Below the pieces are notes generated by a model, which worked only from the letters and a program-made list of their open reading frames with translations, made no database searches and was not told the DNA's origin. From Yamagishiella unicocca (taxonomy: Eukaryota > Chlorophyta > Chlorophyceae > Chlamydomonadales > Volvocaceae): a stretch of DNA of 64,000 nucleotides. Of the stretch, positions 12,701 to 24,819 are shown piece after piece; position 1 is the first letter of the stretch; the number at the start of each line of letters is the position of its first letter. Position numbers and translations under genes: made by a program. The stretch covers positions 186,001-250,000 of the forward strand of contig BDSL01000076.1 of NCBI GenBank assembly GCA_003116995.1, given 5' to 3'.

Positions 12701-15700
12701 TTCGGCCCGTCAACCGCCGCCTGTACGACTTCTCCGTCAGCGTGGACGGGCAGCAACTGACGATTACGGAGACAGACTTGGAGCTGGATGGGCAAGTGTG
12801 CTTGGAGTTGCTGGCTGTCGAGGCGGACGGGTCGTGCGGCCAGTGGGGCGGGGAGCTGCCGGTCCGTCTGCGGCAGCTGTACAGCCACTGGTTTTGCAGG
12901 TGATGCATGTAGACCGGTTGCCGGCTAGCTAGTGAGCGCAGCCTGGTTGGTTAGCGGCAGCGGGAATAATGCTGCAGCTAGAGATTAATGGCGTCGAGAT
13001 TATGTCGTACTATAACTGTCGGGTGCGAGCCCCGACTCATGTGCCGAAAGTGACTGTACGCGCTCCATGCATTCGAAAGTCCTGCTCGCAGCTGGCTTTT
13101 GACGTTACTTAATAGGAAAACAAACCCTAACTTCAGCCACCGGCAGCTTCCTATCGGCACGATCAATGTAGCCGTGGCCAACCTTTATTTCCACGGCTCA
13201 CGGGCAACCGCCTTCGCATGTACATGTGCTGTTCCACCTACGTACCTATCTTCTGCCTCGTGCAGGCAGCGCAACGTGGTGGTGCTGCGACCGCCCGACT
13301 TCCAGGACCACACCGTACACTTCGTAATGCAGTGTACTGCATTTCCGGTGGCGCAGTACAACTGCCGCCGCGTGCCGCCGCACCTGCGGTCCCGCCATTG
13401 GACGGAGCTGCTGCAGCCCGCCCAGCTGCTGCCTGCCCGACTGGTGCTGCTGAGCGGGTCCCACATCAAGGACAGCATCCTGTCCAAGTTCGAGGACGTG
13501 CAGTACATCCATTCCTATATCTGTACCGGCGGGGATGATGCCAGCAGCAGCCAGCAGCAGGAGCTGCTCTTCGAGTTGCCGCGCTACAACCTGGAGTTCG
13601 CGGTTCGGGGTGGGCAGGTGCTGTCCAAAGACTACAGCGGCTACCGGCTGCACCGCCGCCAGCAGCTGACGCAGGAGGGTGCGTCGTACGATGCAGTACT
13701 GTACACGCTGCCCGAGTTCCGGCAGTACCTGGTTCTGGAGCGGGTGCCGTGCACGGGTGCCGTGCTTGGTGCTCGCCGCGCGGATGTGTTGGTGTTGGTG
13801 CCTGCGGGCAATGTGGTCAGCATCGATGGAGGGAGCCAGCAGTGGCAGCAGCAGCTGGTGCCTGGTCACACAGCCGGAGGTGGCGGCATGGTGCGAGTGG
13901 AGGTTCCCGACGCGAGTAACGCTCACCTCGAGGTTGGTTCATTCCCAAACTTCGTTACGGAACTCGTTGCGTCAAAATGATAGCGGGCTGTCTAGGCTAG
14001 GTTAGCGAACTGGCAGCTAGCAAGCTATGGCATGCATTATCAGTGTAGGGTAAATCCGGCTGGTTGCTGCAAGCCGTATACTGTCGCGCACTGCCATAAC
14101 GTTTGCGCCTTTCGAACCCATCCAACCCGAGCTGTCTAGCCAGCTGGATTATCAATAAAAAAACCCGCCTGGCGCTGCCTCGCTTGTGCGTGCGCTATCG
14201 TATGTTCCACCTCTGACCGCAGCACCACTGCTACGAGGTGCACGGCCGCTTCGGCCACCTGCGCGCAAGCTCCATCCAGGCCCGGCTGCAGCTGGCGGCG
14301 CTGTACGCCGCAACGAGCACGCTGCTTCCGGAGCCGCTAAGCCGCTGCACGGGGGCCCAGATGGCCATGGAGCTCCTGCGGCAGTGCTGGGGCAACCGGC
14401 CGCTGACGGCTGAGGAGCTGGCGCAGCTGCGTAACGTGGCACGGCTGGGGGGCTACCTGGCTTCGGGGCTGAGGTTGCTGGCCCAGGATCTGGAGGTCAG
14501 CGCCTTCGAACTGATGCACCTGCACCTAGCTGTCACACCGGCAGCAGCGATAGCAGCAGCAGCAGCTCCTTCTTCATCGTTGCCATTAACTGTGGCGGCA
14601 GCAGGCGGCGCTAGTATGGCCGCAGCAGCTGCCCCTGCGGCAGCTGCCGCCGCAGCAGCGGCTTCTGTGTATGCAGATGCAGGCAGCTGCTATTTGCAGG
14701 AGAGCAGCACCTGCCACATGCCCGGCGGGTGGCGCACCAATCCTCGCCTGTTGTTGACCCGAGGTGAGGAGGCAAGGGCGCTGGGTACAAGCAGCAGGGC
14801 CCCGCCCCAGCCTGCCTGGCTGCGGCTGCGGCAATATAAGCAGATCGAGCTCACGGAGCCATTCCCGACGGAGAGTACCTTGGTTGCGGCAATGGAGGAC
14901 CAGCTCAGCAGGCTGGTGACTAAGAAGGACGCCGCCACTTCCCGCCGACGTGCCGTACCACCGTACCCGCTACTGGGGCAAGATCAGGCTGCTGCTGACG
15001 GTGCCGCTGCTGCTGCAACGGATGCCGCCGCCGCCACCACGCCGCTGGAGCGAGCCATGCATCGGGAGCTGGCGGCCAGCTGGGAGGCGCACCACGCAGT
15101 GCCTGCCGTGGAGCAGCATGCAGTCGCTGCTGGGAGCAGTCTGGTGGTCATCCGACAGCTTCAGGAGAGTGTAAGGGCGAGCCGCGCGGCGGCAGAGTCA
15201 TACCTGCTGCGCCATCTGATCCAGGTTCCGGACGATGTGGGCTGTCACGGGGCCAGCTTCCGGCTGCTGCGCTCATCGGGGGCGGCACCCACGCCCGGCC
15301 CCTTGGACCTGATGCGGGCGGCATGGCGGCGTGAGCTGCTGCTGCACTTCAACCCCTTCCTGTCGCCAGCGGCACACCAGGCTCTTCACGAGGGCGTGCT
15401 GGTGTGGCTGCAGCTGTGCGTGCTGGAGGACCGGCTGGTGCGGCTGGAGGTGCTGGCGGCGGCGGGCGACGACTACCGCATAGCGTTGATCCAGGTAATA
15501 CCAAGGTTGCGTTATAAGTTGACGGCTGCTGGTCACCGACTGTTGCCAACTGTCGTCCTGAATTCTTAGCTAGCCCAACGAAGCATGGATAGGCAGAAGT
15601 AGGTTTCTCACACCCTCGCTTGCCGTTCATTAGTTGCTTCGTCGGGGTGTCCACTCTACCTGCCATGAACCCTATGGCCCCAGCACATGTGTCAACACGA

Positions 15701-18700
15701 AATTTGAACAGTTAAACTATAATTATGAATAAGCGTGCGCGCACCGCATGCATGCCGTTATATGCCGCATCATCCGTCACTCGCCCTAGAAAACTCTGGA
15801 ACGCAGCCGATGCTTCCTTGCCTAACGTGGCCGCAGGAGCTCCAGGTACGGCGCACGTGGAATGTGGTGGACCACCCCCAGTGGCTGGTGTTCGAGGTTG
15901 AAGGACAGCTGCAGATTCGGCCGGCGCAGCACTCGGTGGCGGAGCACCTGATGCGCAACCCGGGTGACATCGCGCAGCTCAACATGGGCGAGGGGAAGAC
16001 GCGCGTCATCCTGCCCATGCTCGTGCTGCACTGGGCGGACGGGACTCGCGTGGTGGGTGCGCGTGTCGTCGGGGCTGCTTATCGAATGGGCGCCTGCTGC
16101 TGCTGTTGCTAGCTGCAGTTCTATTATATATACACATACGAACTTCGAGAAGATTACTTGGTTCATGTTCTGCACCTGGAAGACGTATTATCCAAGCGAC
16201 GCGGATTCGTCCAGCTTCCTTGACGGTTGGTATGCATGTACGACACGGTGATCATTCAACAGGTGCGGCTGAACTTCCTATCCACCCTGCTGGACGAGGC
16301 GTACGGCCACCTGCACAACAACCTGTGCGCCGGCGTGCTGGGCCGCAAGCTCTTCACGCTGCCCTTCCACCGGGACGTAAAAGTGACGCAAGCTGATGCC
16401 CGGGCGATGCGGGCCAGCCTCCTTCACTGCAAGAAGGTGCGAGCTCTCGGAGGGCACTGATAGCGTCCTGCCTGTCACCAATCGCTGATGCCGCTCTCTC
16501 GCTCGCTCGGCCGACCCGTATTACATGCGCCCGTTCAACGACCTCTGCTGCCCCTGCCCAGGAGGGCGGCCTGCTGCTGGTGGCTCCGGAGCACCGCCTC
16601 TCGCTGCAGCTCAAGCGCCACGAGCTGTGGGCCCAAGGGGCGCAGCGCGCGCCTGACCGTGAGGCGCTGGATGATGTGGCAGGACTGCCGTACCTGGACC
16701 TGTTGGACGAGAGTGACGAGCTGCTCCACCACAGGTCGGTTGCCGGAGCAGTGCGATGGTGGCGCATACCGGTAGTCGGTTGGCCGTTACGACGAGCTGA
16801 AGTCGCACAGACACGTGCCGCGACAACTTGGGTATCCAACAGATACACCACACCGGCCCTGCCTATCTGCGACAGGACGTGTGACCGCAGCATGAGGAGG
16901 CGCTCCCGCCCGCCGTGAGTTCCATCCAGAGCACCAGCATGAGGAACCGCACGCAGCCAGCAGCCCTGCTCAGGCCGCCATATTCGTTATCATTGCCAAA
17001 TCATATCGTATTAGTTTTATTGTTTTCGTTAATCTCCGTGCCCCGCACTGCTGCCGCCTCAGGTTCCAGCTGATCTACGCCTGCGGGGCGCCCATCGCGC
17101 TGCCTGCCATCCACGCGCGCACCACCGCAGCTCAGGCCCTGCTCCGCATCGCCTCGCGCCTCGCAACAGCCCCGCGGCCGCTGCTGGCCGACACCGCGGC
17201 GGTTCTGGAGCCGCCCGCACATCAGTCGCCCGGGGGTTATTGCGGTCTGAGGCTGCTTCCTGGAGAGGCACTGAGCGCCTCCCTGCCGTCACTGCGTCTG
17301 CGGCTGGCCAGGGAGCTGGTTGACGACCCCCCCTACGAGATCCGGTGGTTGAGACAACATCCCCGGAAGGTGCGTTTATTTGGTATAGCCTAAGCAGGCT
17401 TGCTGCTTGCTAAGCGTTCCGTAGCGTCGCTGCTGCGGAGGGTTAGGGCTTCATGTCCAGGTGCTACGTATTACGTAACATTTTCAAATAGTTGACGAAT
17501 AGTGGGCAAGTGTTACGCATCGGTAGGTATTAACCTTCGTTCAGACCACTAACCGAGTCCTTCTGAACAATAAACAAGATATCCGTCCGTATCTGGTGGC
17601 CCTCGTTTTTAATCCCAGGAGCGCATCGTGCAATGCATCATCAACGAGACGGAGGCCGCCGATGACATCTTGGGCCCAGAGGCACCTGGCCCCGAGCCGC
17701 ACCAGCTGTCGGACGACCAGTACGCGGTGGTGATGGCGCTGCGCGGACTGCTGGCCTGCAACCTGCTGCAGCACTGCCTGCAGAAGCGACACCTGGTGGA
17801 GTACGGCGTGGCGCGGTGCGTGGGTCCGTGGGTCGGTGGGTCGGGAGGGCGCCTTGCTGCTGTCGTCTACCGGGGCTTGGGTGCGGTACCGGTCTCTTGG
17901 TCGGTAGCTGGGACAGTGCGTGAATGCGAAGAGAGCTGACCGGACACGACTGTGCGGGATACGAATCACAAGGCCGAGTCCGCATCTTTGCAGATCTACA
18001 CATAGTACGTGTCGGAGAGGTTTTGAAAGCCGCACTCTTTGCACGGCCTTTTGAAGATTCGCCATGATCGTACAGCCTGTGACTTATCATGCATCCGCGC
18101 GACAGCTGTCTGAGTCTCGCAATTTTTGTTGCGCGTTGTCACCTTCATTGCAATAACGCACCTATTGATATCTATCGCTCTGTGACCCACCCACGGCACA
18201 AACAAACGCACAAATGGGCGCAGCTCCTGATTTGAACCCGTCTCATCACCCGCCACCGTTCTCACCTGCCGTCACACCCGCCGTGCGGCGGGCGGCGGCA
18301 AAGCACGTTGTAAGCTACCGTAACACACGCGCATACGTGCACCCGCAGGCACGGAGCGGGCCGCAAGCGCATGGCCGTGCCCTTCCGCGCCGCCCACACC
18401 CCCTCGGAGCGCAGCGAGTTCGCGCAGCCCGACGTGGCGCTGCTGCTCACCAACCTGTCGTACTACTACGACGGCCTGTCGACCGGCGAGTTCCTGGCAG
18501 CGCTGCGCACGCTGCTGTCCATGGGCCTCAACGCGCAGCGCGACTTCTACCACGAGTGGCTGCGGCTTTCGAGTGGCGGCATTGGCGCAGGTGCGGCCGA
18601 GCGACGGGGGGTCATGGAGTCTCGTTTCTGGCTGCTGTCGAAGTGCGTTGAGCGAAGCTGCACCCATCATCGCTTCAGGCTGCTGCCGATGCGCACCGAA

Positions 18701-21700
18701 GCTGAAACGCGCACCGCGCACTGACGCCGGGGTGTGGGTCCTGGGTGGTGTCGACGAGGCAATTATTACTTGGGACAAACGACACTTTTACTTGATAAAA
18801 GAGGAGGTTCTGCAAGCTGTACTGGTAATCAAAATGTATGCGTTGGGCTGGCAGAGGCGACATGGCGCGTGTATACGCTACTGCTTGGTTATTATACCTA
18901 TCCTCCCCCTATCTACCCGCTGTGTGCGACCCCGACCGCCGCAGAGGACCTGGCCTCATTCGACGTGGTGACCAAGGTGGACACCAGCAACTTGTCACAG
19001 CTTGATCTGATGTTCCGGTACTTCAGCCACAACATGGCTGTCGTGGACTTTTGGCTCAACCACTGCGTCTTCCCTTCAGAGACCCGCCAGTTCCCGCAGC
19101 GCCTGGCAGCCAGCTCTTGGGACCTGGCGGACAACGACCGGAAGGAGGTGGTTGGATTCTCCGGAACCAACGACAACCACCGCCTGTTGCCGTTGCAAGT
19201 ACGTCAGGCCCAGCTGCAGAACCATTCGCTGTGCGCCACCAACGGAAAGATGCTCGCCGTTATCCTGGACAGTACGCTGGGCTACAATACCCTGCCGTCG
19301 GCCCAGGTGCGTGTTAAGAAAGGGAAAACGTGAGTATGTACGAACGACTTACGACAGGTGTGAGCTGAAACCCATAATTCATTTCTTATACCAGAAATAT
19401 GAAACTAAGAAATCAAGTGCGCGTACAGCTTTTGCCTTATGCAATGTAGAATGGATCTCAGTACCCCCACCCCAGCGCAACCGCTATCTATCTAGCCCGT
19501 ATGTTGTTCCTTATCTAGCTGATCATATTGGCTGCTGCCCACATGGCCACACATGGCTGCCACGACTATGTCTGCTTCCCAGCCATGCATACAACCACTT
19601 AACGTATTCGCAGCATGCACTGCGGGGTATCCGGATGCAGGATCGGGGCGCAGCAGAGCCCTCCTGGCAGGCGCTGCTGAACACGGCGCTGGCTCTGCGG
19701 CTTGACGCACTGCTGGACTGCGGGGCGCTGCTGGCGGGGGCCACCAACAGGTGCGAGGGCGGGATTGTGGCGGTGCCGGAGGAGCCACACGCACGCTGAC
19801 GGCCGGTGTGCTTGCAGCGCGCGGTAGCTGCGCTTGGGTCGTTCCGTCTTCGGGCGCAGCCAATTAGCAATAAGCGGCAGCGGCTAGCAGATCAAGTCCC
19901 GCATCGCTCGCTAGCAAGTCACTACCATGTAATAATTGACATTTTTTGTCGCCAAATATGTAAAATGCCCGGTCGCTTGCTTGCCGCAGGGAAGCTGCCG
20001 AGTACCTGAGGGAGCGGTTGGACCGCTCCCGCTTTCAGGGCGTTACCTACTTCGACGAGACCTCCAGGAAGTGGACCGTGTGCGACATGCACGGTCGCCG
20101 CCTGCCCCGTCACGCATCGCCCATCGCCGAGCGCCAGACCTTTGTCATCTACGACGACGCCCGGTGCCGCGGCGCCGACCTGCAGCTCAAGCCTGATGCG
20201 GTGGGGCTGCTCACCCTGGGTCCCGGCGTGTGCAAGGACAAGGTGATGCAAGCGGCAGGCAGGCTGCGTCAGCTGGGCCGGGGGCAGAAGCTGCACTTCG
20301 CCGCCACGCCCGACGTCACCGCTAAAGTACGACAGCTCAGCCGCGTGCGGCCGCCGTCTGCTGCTGCTGCTGGCGACGGCGACGTTGCAGGGGGCCGTTG
20401 GTTCCGGAACCTGAGGAGTCGGAGGGAAACTCCGCAGCTGCCGACGACGGCGGCGGCGGCTACAACGGCGGCGGCGGCTACGACGGCGCTGCACGTGCTC
20501 CGCTGGGTGATGTGGAACACGGTGCAGGCCACGCTGCGCGGCGTGCTGCAGTGGTCGGCCCAGGGGCTGCACTTCGCCGCCACCAAGGGCGTGCCTGAGC
20601 GGGCGCTGCACGACGAGCTGCTGGAGCTGCAGCAGCTATACGGCGGCAGCAAGGTGCAGCGACCCGTGGGCGAGGTAGTGGAGGCCAAAGTGCTGCACCA
20701 GAAGCATCGCTGTGGCGGCACGAACGGCGGGCTGGCGCCTGAGATGGACGCGCTCATGGGCGAGATCCAAATCAAGGGCGCGCAGTACGGCAGTGGCCAC
20801 ATGGTCATCGGTGGCGGCGGCGCGGCGGACGACGAGGAGTGCGAGCGGGAGCTGGAGGAGGAGGAGGAGGAGGAGGCGGAGGTGGAGCGGCAGGTGCCGA
20901 GGGTGGTGGCAGCGCAAGAGCGGGACTGGGCGTACGGCACCGCGCTGACGGCCGCCTCACCGGCGCAGCTGGACTCGGCCGCGGGGCTCGTGGCGCTGAC
21001 GGACAGCATGATGTGGCTGCGGCCGGAGAGCCTGCGCAGCATCAGCTGGTCCCGGCGGGTGTTCTGCACCACCAACTTTCTCGTCACTGCGGCCAAAGTG
21101 GCGGCCGGCGGCGCCCTCAATGAGTACCTTCGTCCCGTGGACGCGCTGCTGCTGTTTCCGGAGCGCGGCGAGGTGCTGCTGGTTTCGGAGCGAGAGGCGG
21201 ACCAGCTGCTGGCGCTGCTGTGGGCCCGCGGCGGCGCAATGATGAACCGAGCAGCCGCCGCAACTGCTGCCGTGTCCCCCCTTCTGGTGAGCCTGTGCTA
21301 CGTCCGCCTCGCTGTCGGCACCGTCTCGGCTGCGCCGATGCTGGTTTCGGACCTGTGGGGGCCAGCAGCCGAGGCAGCCGCAGCATCGCAGCCGCCGCGG
21401 GGGAGGATGGTCGCAGCGGGCGCCCTCTCGCAGCAGAGTGGAGGCATGGCGAGGTGGTTGGACCCCCGCGAGCTGGTGTGTGTGCAGCTGTTCAACGGGG
21501 AGGCAAGGTACGGCGGCGAGGCGCAGCGAGCGGAGCTGCGGGACCTTGTGTGGCGGAGGAGGGAGGATGCGGAGGCGCTGGTGGGCATGAGGGGCAAGCA
21601 GTCGCTGCTGCCGCGTAGCGACCTGGAGCGGGCGTGTGAGGACGCCTGGGGAGCAAGGGGGGTAGGCGGAATGGAGGAGAGGGGGAGGAATGATGGAGGG

Positions 21701-21826
21701 AGGAGCAAGCGAGGGAGGAGCAAGGGAGGGAGGAGAAAGCGAGGGAGGAGCAAGGGAGGGAGAAGCAAGGGAGGGGGGAGGAAGAAAGGAAGGGAGGGAG
21801 GGCGCCAGATGGAGCTGGTCGTCTAG
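6789..21826 (+). CDS. Giant DUF3638/DUF3645-family putative ATPase, copy A (5' end open)
   Basis: Exons: 6789-7067, 7491-7771, 8502-8853, 9251-11231, 11732-12899, 13266-13932, 14223-15494, 15837-16052, 16263-16436, 16562-16734, 17063-17369, 17619-17815, 18349-18590, 18945-19306, 19614-19750, 19990-21826. All junctions are GT-AG and phases agree; total 9,645 nt, 3,214 codons plus stop TAG. The first exon starts at an acceptor (CGCTTAG), with an internal ATG at 6900, so upstream exons may exist. Family signatures, numbered from 6789: LPKEVTNHPLYRRTFGGWNFEV (exon 5), GRFGHLRASSIQARL (exon 7), NMGEGKT at about 2049-2055 (Walker A-like), DESDE at 2179-2183, RAAHTPSERSEF (DUF3645) near 2369-2380, FSGTNDN at 2508-2514 and QAAGRLRQLGRG near 2690-2701. 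I recognise this layout from fungal proteins labelled ubiquitinyl hydrolase-like; activity is not established here. An acidic run (about 20850-20880) and a basic low-complexity tail follow. Confidence 0.85.
7258..7419. repeat. 18-bp minisatellite, nine copies
   Basis: Exactly nine 18-bp units of the type CCTCATCATACCAACTAC, two of them the variant ending TATCTAGTAT. It lies in the first recognised intron of copy A. The matching intron of copy C lacks it, so it arose or was lost after the duplication. Confidence 0.85.
7925..7971 (+). mobile_element. 47-bp severely truncated LINE 3' end with target-site duplication
   Basis: The insert reads GGTTCTACCTCTTGGTCTGG then a GTAACCGTTACAACA tail and is bounded by ACGTCC on both sides (7919-7924 and 7972-7977). 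The matching intron of copy C (near 62404-62412) lacks it and has a single GTCC, an empty site. The tail sequence recurs at other places in the window, including the end of the LINE at 25229-26085. Confidence 0.75.
15837..16734 (+). other. Predicted ATP-binding core of copy A (Walker A and DExD exons)
   Basis: Three exons (15837-16052, 16263-16436, 16562-16734) carry QLNMGEGKTRVILPM, then LPFHRD, then GGLLLVAPEHRLSLQL and LLDESDELLHHR. This order is diagnostic of DUF3638 as I know it. The GEGKT and DESDE pair, spaced about 125 residues apart, resembles helicase motifs I and II. The same residues are conserved in copy C (exons 54640-54425, 54212-54039, 53913-53741); copy B lacks this part. Confidence 0.75.
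21680..21800 (+). repeat. Purine-rich coding repeat at C-terminus of copy A
   Basis: GGGAGGAGCAAGGGAGGGAG-type units encode a basic RSKGGRSK-like tail. The same purine-rich tract lies downstream in copies B (29571-29715) and C (48960-49120), where it is read as pyrimidines on the plus strand. In B it is still coding; in C it lies after a stop. Confidence 0.7.
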
Positions 21827-22062
21827 CACCTTTCCAAACGGGATCTCCAGGGCAGCAATCGCCTTACAGCCTTTTCAGCGTTACTACCCACGGAAAGCGT
21901 GTTTGAGCATTTCTCTAAATTTGTTTTCAGCCATTCTGTACAGTTATTTCCACGGCATTAGTGTGGCATGCGTTTAGGACCTAAAGTTGTACGAGTGCAC
22001 TGGTGTCCATGGCCATAGATTAGGCACAGCCCATTGTGCCGTACATGCATGGCACTTATAAT

Positions 22063-22430
22063 GAGGCATACTTGGCGTTATATTTTGGAATCCACCTGGC
22101 CACTTGAGTCCACATGGGCACTTGAATTCACATACCCACACCAGTCAGCGCACCGAACAACACGAGGTATCATGGTACTGTCATGGTATCATGCCCTTCT
22201 GCATGCCACTGGTTTGTGTGCCAGCAGTTTGTAATTAGGCATAGCTGACGTTATATTTTGGAATCCACCTGGCTACTTGAGTCCACACGGGCACTGGACT
22301 CTACCTCTTGGTCTGGAACCCACTCTAACCGTTACAACAACAATGCCTGCAGTTACTACTAGCAGTCAGCGCACCCAACAACACGACGTATCATCGTACT
22401 GTACCGTATGCCCTTCGTTCTGCGCGCTGA
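22063..22430. repeat. Direct duplication, second copy carrying an insertion
   Basis: About 22063-22200 is repeated at about 22235-22430. Both start GAGGCATA/TAGGCATA, contain TTATATTTTGGAATCCACCT and CAGTCAGCGCACC, and end near ATGCCCTTC. The second copy is interrupted by a LINE 3' tail at 22298-22345. Confidence 0.65.
22298..22345 (+). mobile_element. Truncated LINE 3' tail
   Basis: Contains CTACCTCTTGGTCTGGAACC followed by CTAACCGTTACAACAACAA, the same tail as at 7925-7971 and, inverted, near 25235-25300. It sits inside the second copy of a direct duplication. Confidence 0.6.
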
Positions 22431-22926
22431 TGTTTGCTGACGTGGAACCTGCAGCCCGTCAGCAATGCGCTCGTCTTCTGGTGACAGAGGGAAGCGATGT
22501 CAGCAGGATTCGGCTATCCGCTCTTTGTTCCGCCATGCTGCGCAGCATCCCCAGCCACAGTCGTGACACTGTCATGCTCCACAACCGATTCGCCCTAGCT
22601 CAGCCATCCAGGTCACAACTTCATGGACCTCGTGGCTCCGGGAAGACTTTGGCCGCTGAAGAGAATCGCATACTGCGACAACCATTCGCAGAGTCAGTCC
22701 GCCAGTACAGTGCGTCAGACATCCGATCCTGTAGTACCGTTGCGATCACCGAGCAAGCAGTCGATGCCTTAGCTCGAGCTGTCTCCGCTTCTCCCGCGGA
22801 GCCACAGGCTCCTTCCCTGGAGCACAACTTCGCGACGCCCGAGCGCTGCCCGGCACGCACAACCCGCCGCCGATCCCCACACGGCTCCTGCCACCATCCC
22901 TCGGAACGCCCGGCGTTGGCAGCACT

Positions 22927-23097
22927 GCCCGGGGTCGGCGGCAGTGGCGCCCGGGGTCGGCGGCAGTGGCGCCCGGGGTCGGTGGCAGTGGCGCCCGGGG
23001 TCGGCGGCAGTGGCGCCCGGGGTCGGCGGCAGTGGCGCCCGGGGTCGGTGGCAGTGGCGCCCGGGGTCGGCGGCAGTGGCGCCCGGGGTCGGTGGCA
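22927..23097. repeat. 22-bp GC-rich minisatellite, about 7.8 copies
   Basis: Unit GCCCGGGGTCGGCGGCAGTG plus GC, with C/T variation in GGCGGC/GGTGGC. Because 22 is not a multiple of 3, all frames are open on both strands, which creates long meaningless ORFs. Confidence 0.85.
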
Positions 23098-24029
23098 GAG
23101 AGCACTGTCGCGGGAGGTGCCCGCCACGGCCTTCCGATACTGTGACCTGGCGCATGCTGCAATGCCACGCACAGGAGCCTCTTAACCGATGCTCGCCGCG
23201 TCTGGGCACAGCTGCTAGTTGGTAAGACTGCCGGGCGATGTAGGTACTACTTTGCGGTGTGCTTAGGACCGGGCGGCCGGGACCGGGTGATCAAGCCTGG
23301 ACTGGGCCGCCGCTCTCTGACGCTAATGGACGGCTACCTGGGAGAATGCTTTCTTGCTGATGCGGCCGTCCTAAGACACCTTCAGGCGGGGTGGTCGCAC
23401 CATCATATGCGCGTGACAGCAGCTGCTGGCCCAGGCTGACCACGAACGGCACGTAGTAGTAATCATCACAGTGGGCCCCAGACCAAAAGGGAGAGCCATC
23501 GGGCGCATCGCCTAACACTGAAAGAGACGCACGTGTTGGAGATGGCGCTTGACAGCATTGCGTTGCGTGCAGCTTCGAGTACCTGCCTACTTTGCTTGAG
23601 GAAGAGGCCGACCATCCCAGAGCAAAGCTTCCTCGGCCTGGCCCAGACCTGGCATAATCGTCCACTCGCTCCGTGCTGCCTGTTTAGGCCCGAGTCGGGT
23701 CTCCTGTGGCTCCATAGCCGGCTGTCATTAGTCAGCAACAGCATGGGTTTTTTAGGCGAAGGCTACCGCCCCAGGGAACGAGTGTCAGCATGAATCGTCA
23801 GCAGGTTGCGACAACAGCCCTGCCAAGGAGTCACTCGCCCTGTCTTTCAAGGGTTTCACTGTACCTCTGTTCGGAGTGTACCTCTGCGTTATAGTAAGGC
23901 TGCACTGCGGGAGGGAGCAGTGGCCAGCCAGCCTCGGAGCATGATCCCACTTCCGCCTTAGGCTTGTGCTTTAGTAGTGCTGTCGATCATTGTAAGTAGC
24001 TACGGTACACTCTCCTCACTGCGTCTTTG
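23098..24029. other. Intergenic region, no gene seen
   Basis: No supported coding exon. It holds one inverted LINE tail relic (23467-23521) and otherwise unplaced sequence. Confidence 0.35.
23467..23521 (-). mobile_element. Diverged LINE 3' tail relic
   Basis: Reads, inverted, like the tail at 25235-25310: AGTGGGCCCCAGACC, then GGAGAGCCATCGGGCGCATC, then GCCTAACACTG. It differs at several positions, so it is an older copy. Confidence 0.5.
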
Positions 24030-24180
24030 TGCCTTTCGAGGCTTTCCTGTGCTCTTCGGGGCGTCTGTTGGGGTCAGCCCCGGTTGCCGTATGGTAAGGC
24101 CCCGACGGACATGGACCCTCTTCTTGACTTGGGTTTGCCCGGGCTTGAGGACACTGCAACACCTTTATTACGAGGATACG
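24030..24180 (+). mobile_element. 3' end of a second transposon family
   Basis: About 150 bp match the complement of 39055-39230 in the kinase gene's first intron. Shared landmarks are TTTCGAGGCTT, GTTGGGGTCAGCCCCGG, GCCCGGGCT and ACACCTTTATTA/ACACCTTATTA at the end. A fragment of the same end recurs near 24335-24370. Probably a LINE 3' end, but the family was not identified. Confidence 0.5.
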
Positions 24181-24650
24181 ATCTGTAGTGCGCAGAAGTA
24201 AACGAATGCGGCAGCGGTTAGGGTACGGGAGAAGCGGCGTTTTCCTTTACGACACAGGACACACAGCGTGCTCGATGCAGCATGCGCGAATACCAGAAAC
24301 CGCTCAGAAGCGCCGGTAGGCGTAAGGTCAGGCCTCGACGCTTGAGGACACAGAAACATCCTTACTATGGACAACTTCGGTTTTGTGGTGCCTAGCGTTT
24401 CCAAGCGGTTGGCTATGCTGTTGCGTCTTGGCTGCTGTTTGGGCGGGGTGACATTTTTAAGGAGAATGCGAGTATTACAAGGGAGCCAGAACGGCTACAA
24501 GAGGCCATTGTAGCGGGATTTTTCCCATCCGAGCCCGTATAAAACTACCGCCGATGCCTGGTCGCAGGGGGTCAGGGCTGATTGGTGGAAGACAGGACTC
24601 GCTCGGGGGGCCGATATGCATAGCTAGGCGGTTGGCTAGGCGGTTGGCTA

Positions 24651-24819
24651 GGGGATGCAACGTACCAGTGTGATGATGCGCTAAATAAACGTCCATAGAT
24701 CGTGCGCGACACGTAAGAATGAAGTGGACCGTTGAGCAAGACTTACATGTTGTAACAGCAACACTATTAGCGAATTGCATCCCCCCATGGCTATCTCCTA
24801 TCTGGTAAGTTGCATCCCC
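24651..24819. mobile_element. MITE-like element with GGGGATGCAA terminal inverted repeats
   Basis: GGGGATGCAA at 24651-24660 is mirrored by TTGCATCCCC at 24775-24784 and again at 24810-24819. A related inverted copy lies at about 47671-47820, sharing GCGCATCATCACAC, GTCGCGCACGAT and GGAGATAGCTATGG landmarks. No coding capacity; no clear target-site duplication seen. Confidence 0.55.

Noticed and set aside
22277..23185. A 302-residue plus-strand ORF with a GPRGSGKT stretch that resembles a P-loop.
   Set aside because: It has no ATG at its start, begins in a duplicated repeat and LINE tail, and ends in a 22-bp minisatellite. The P-loop-like string lacks any supporting motif.
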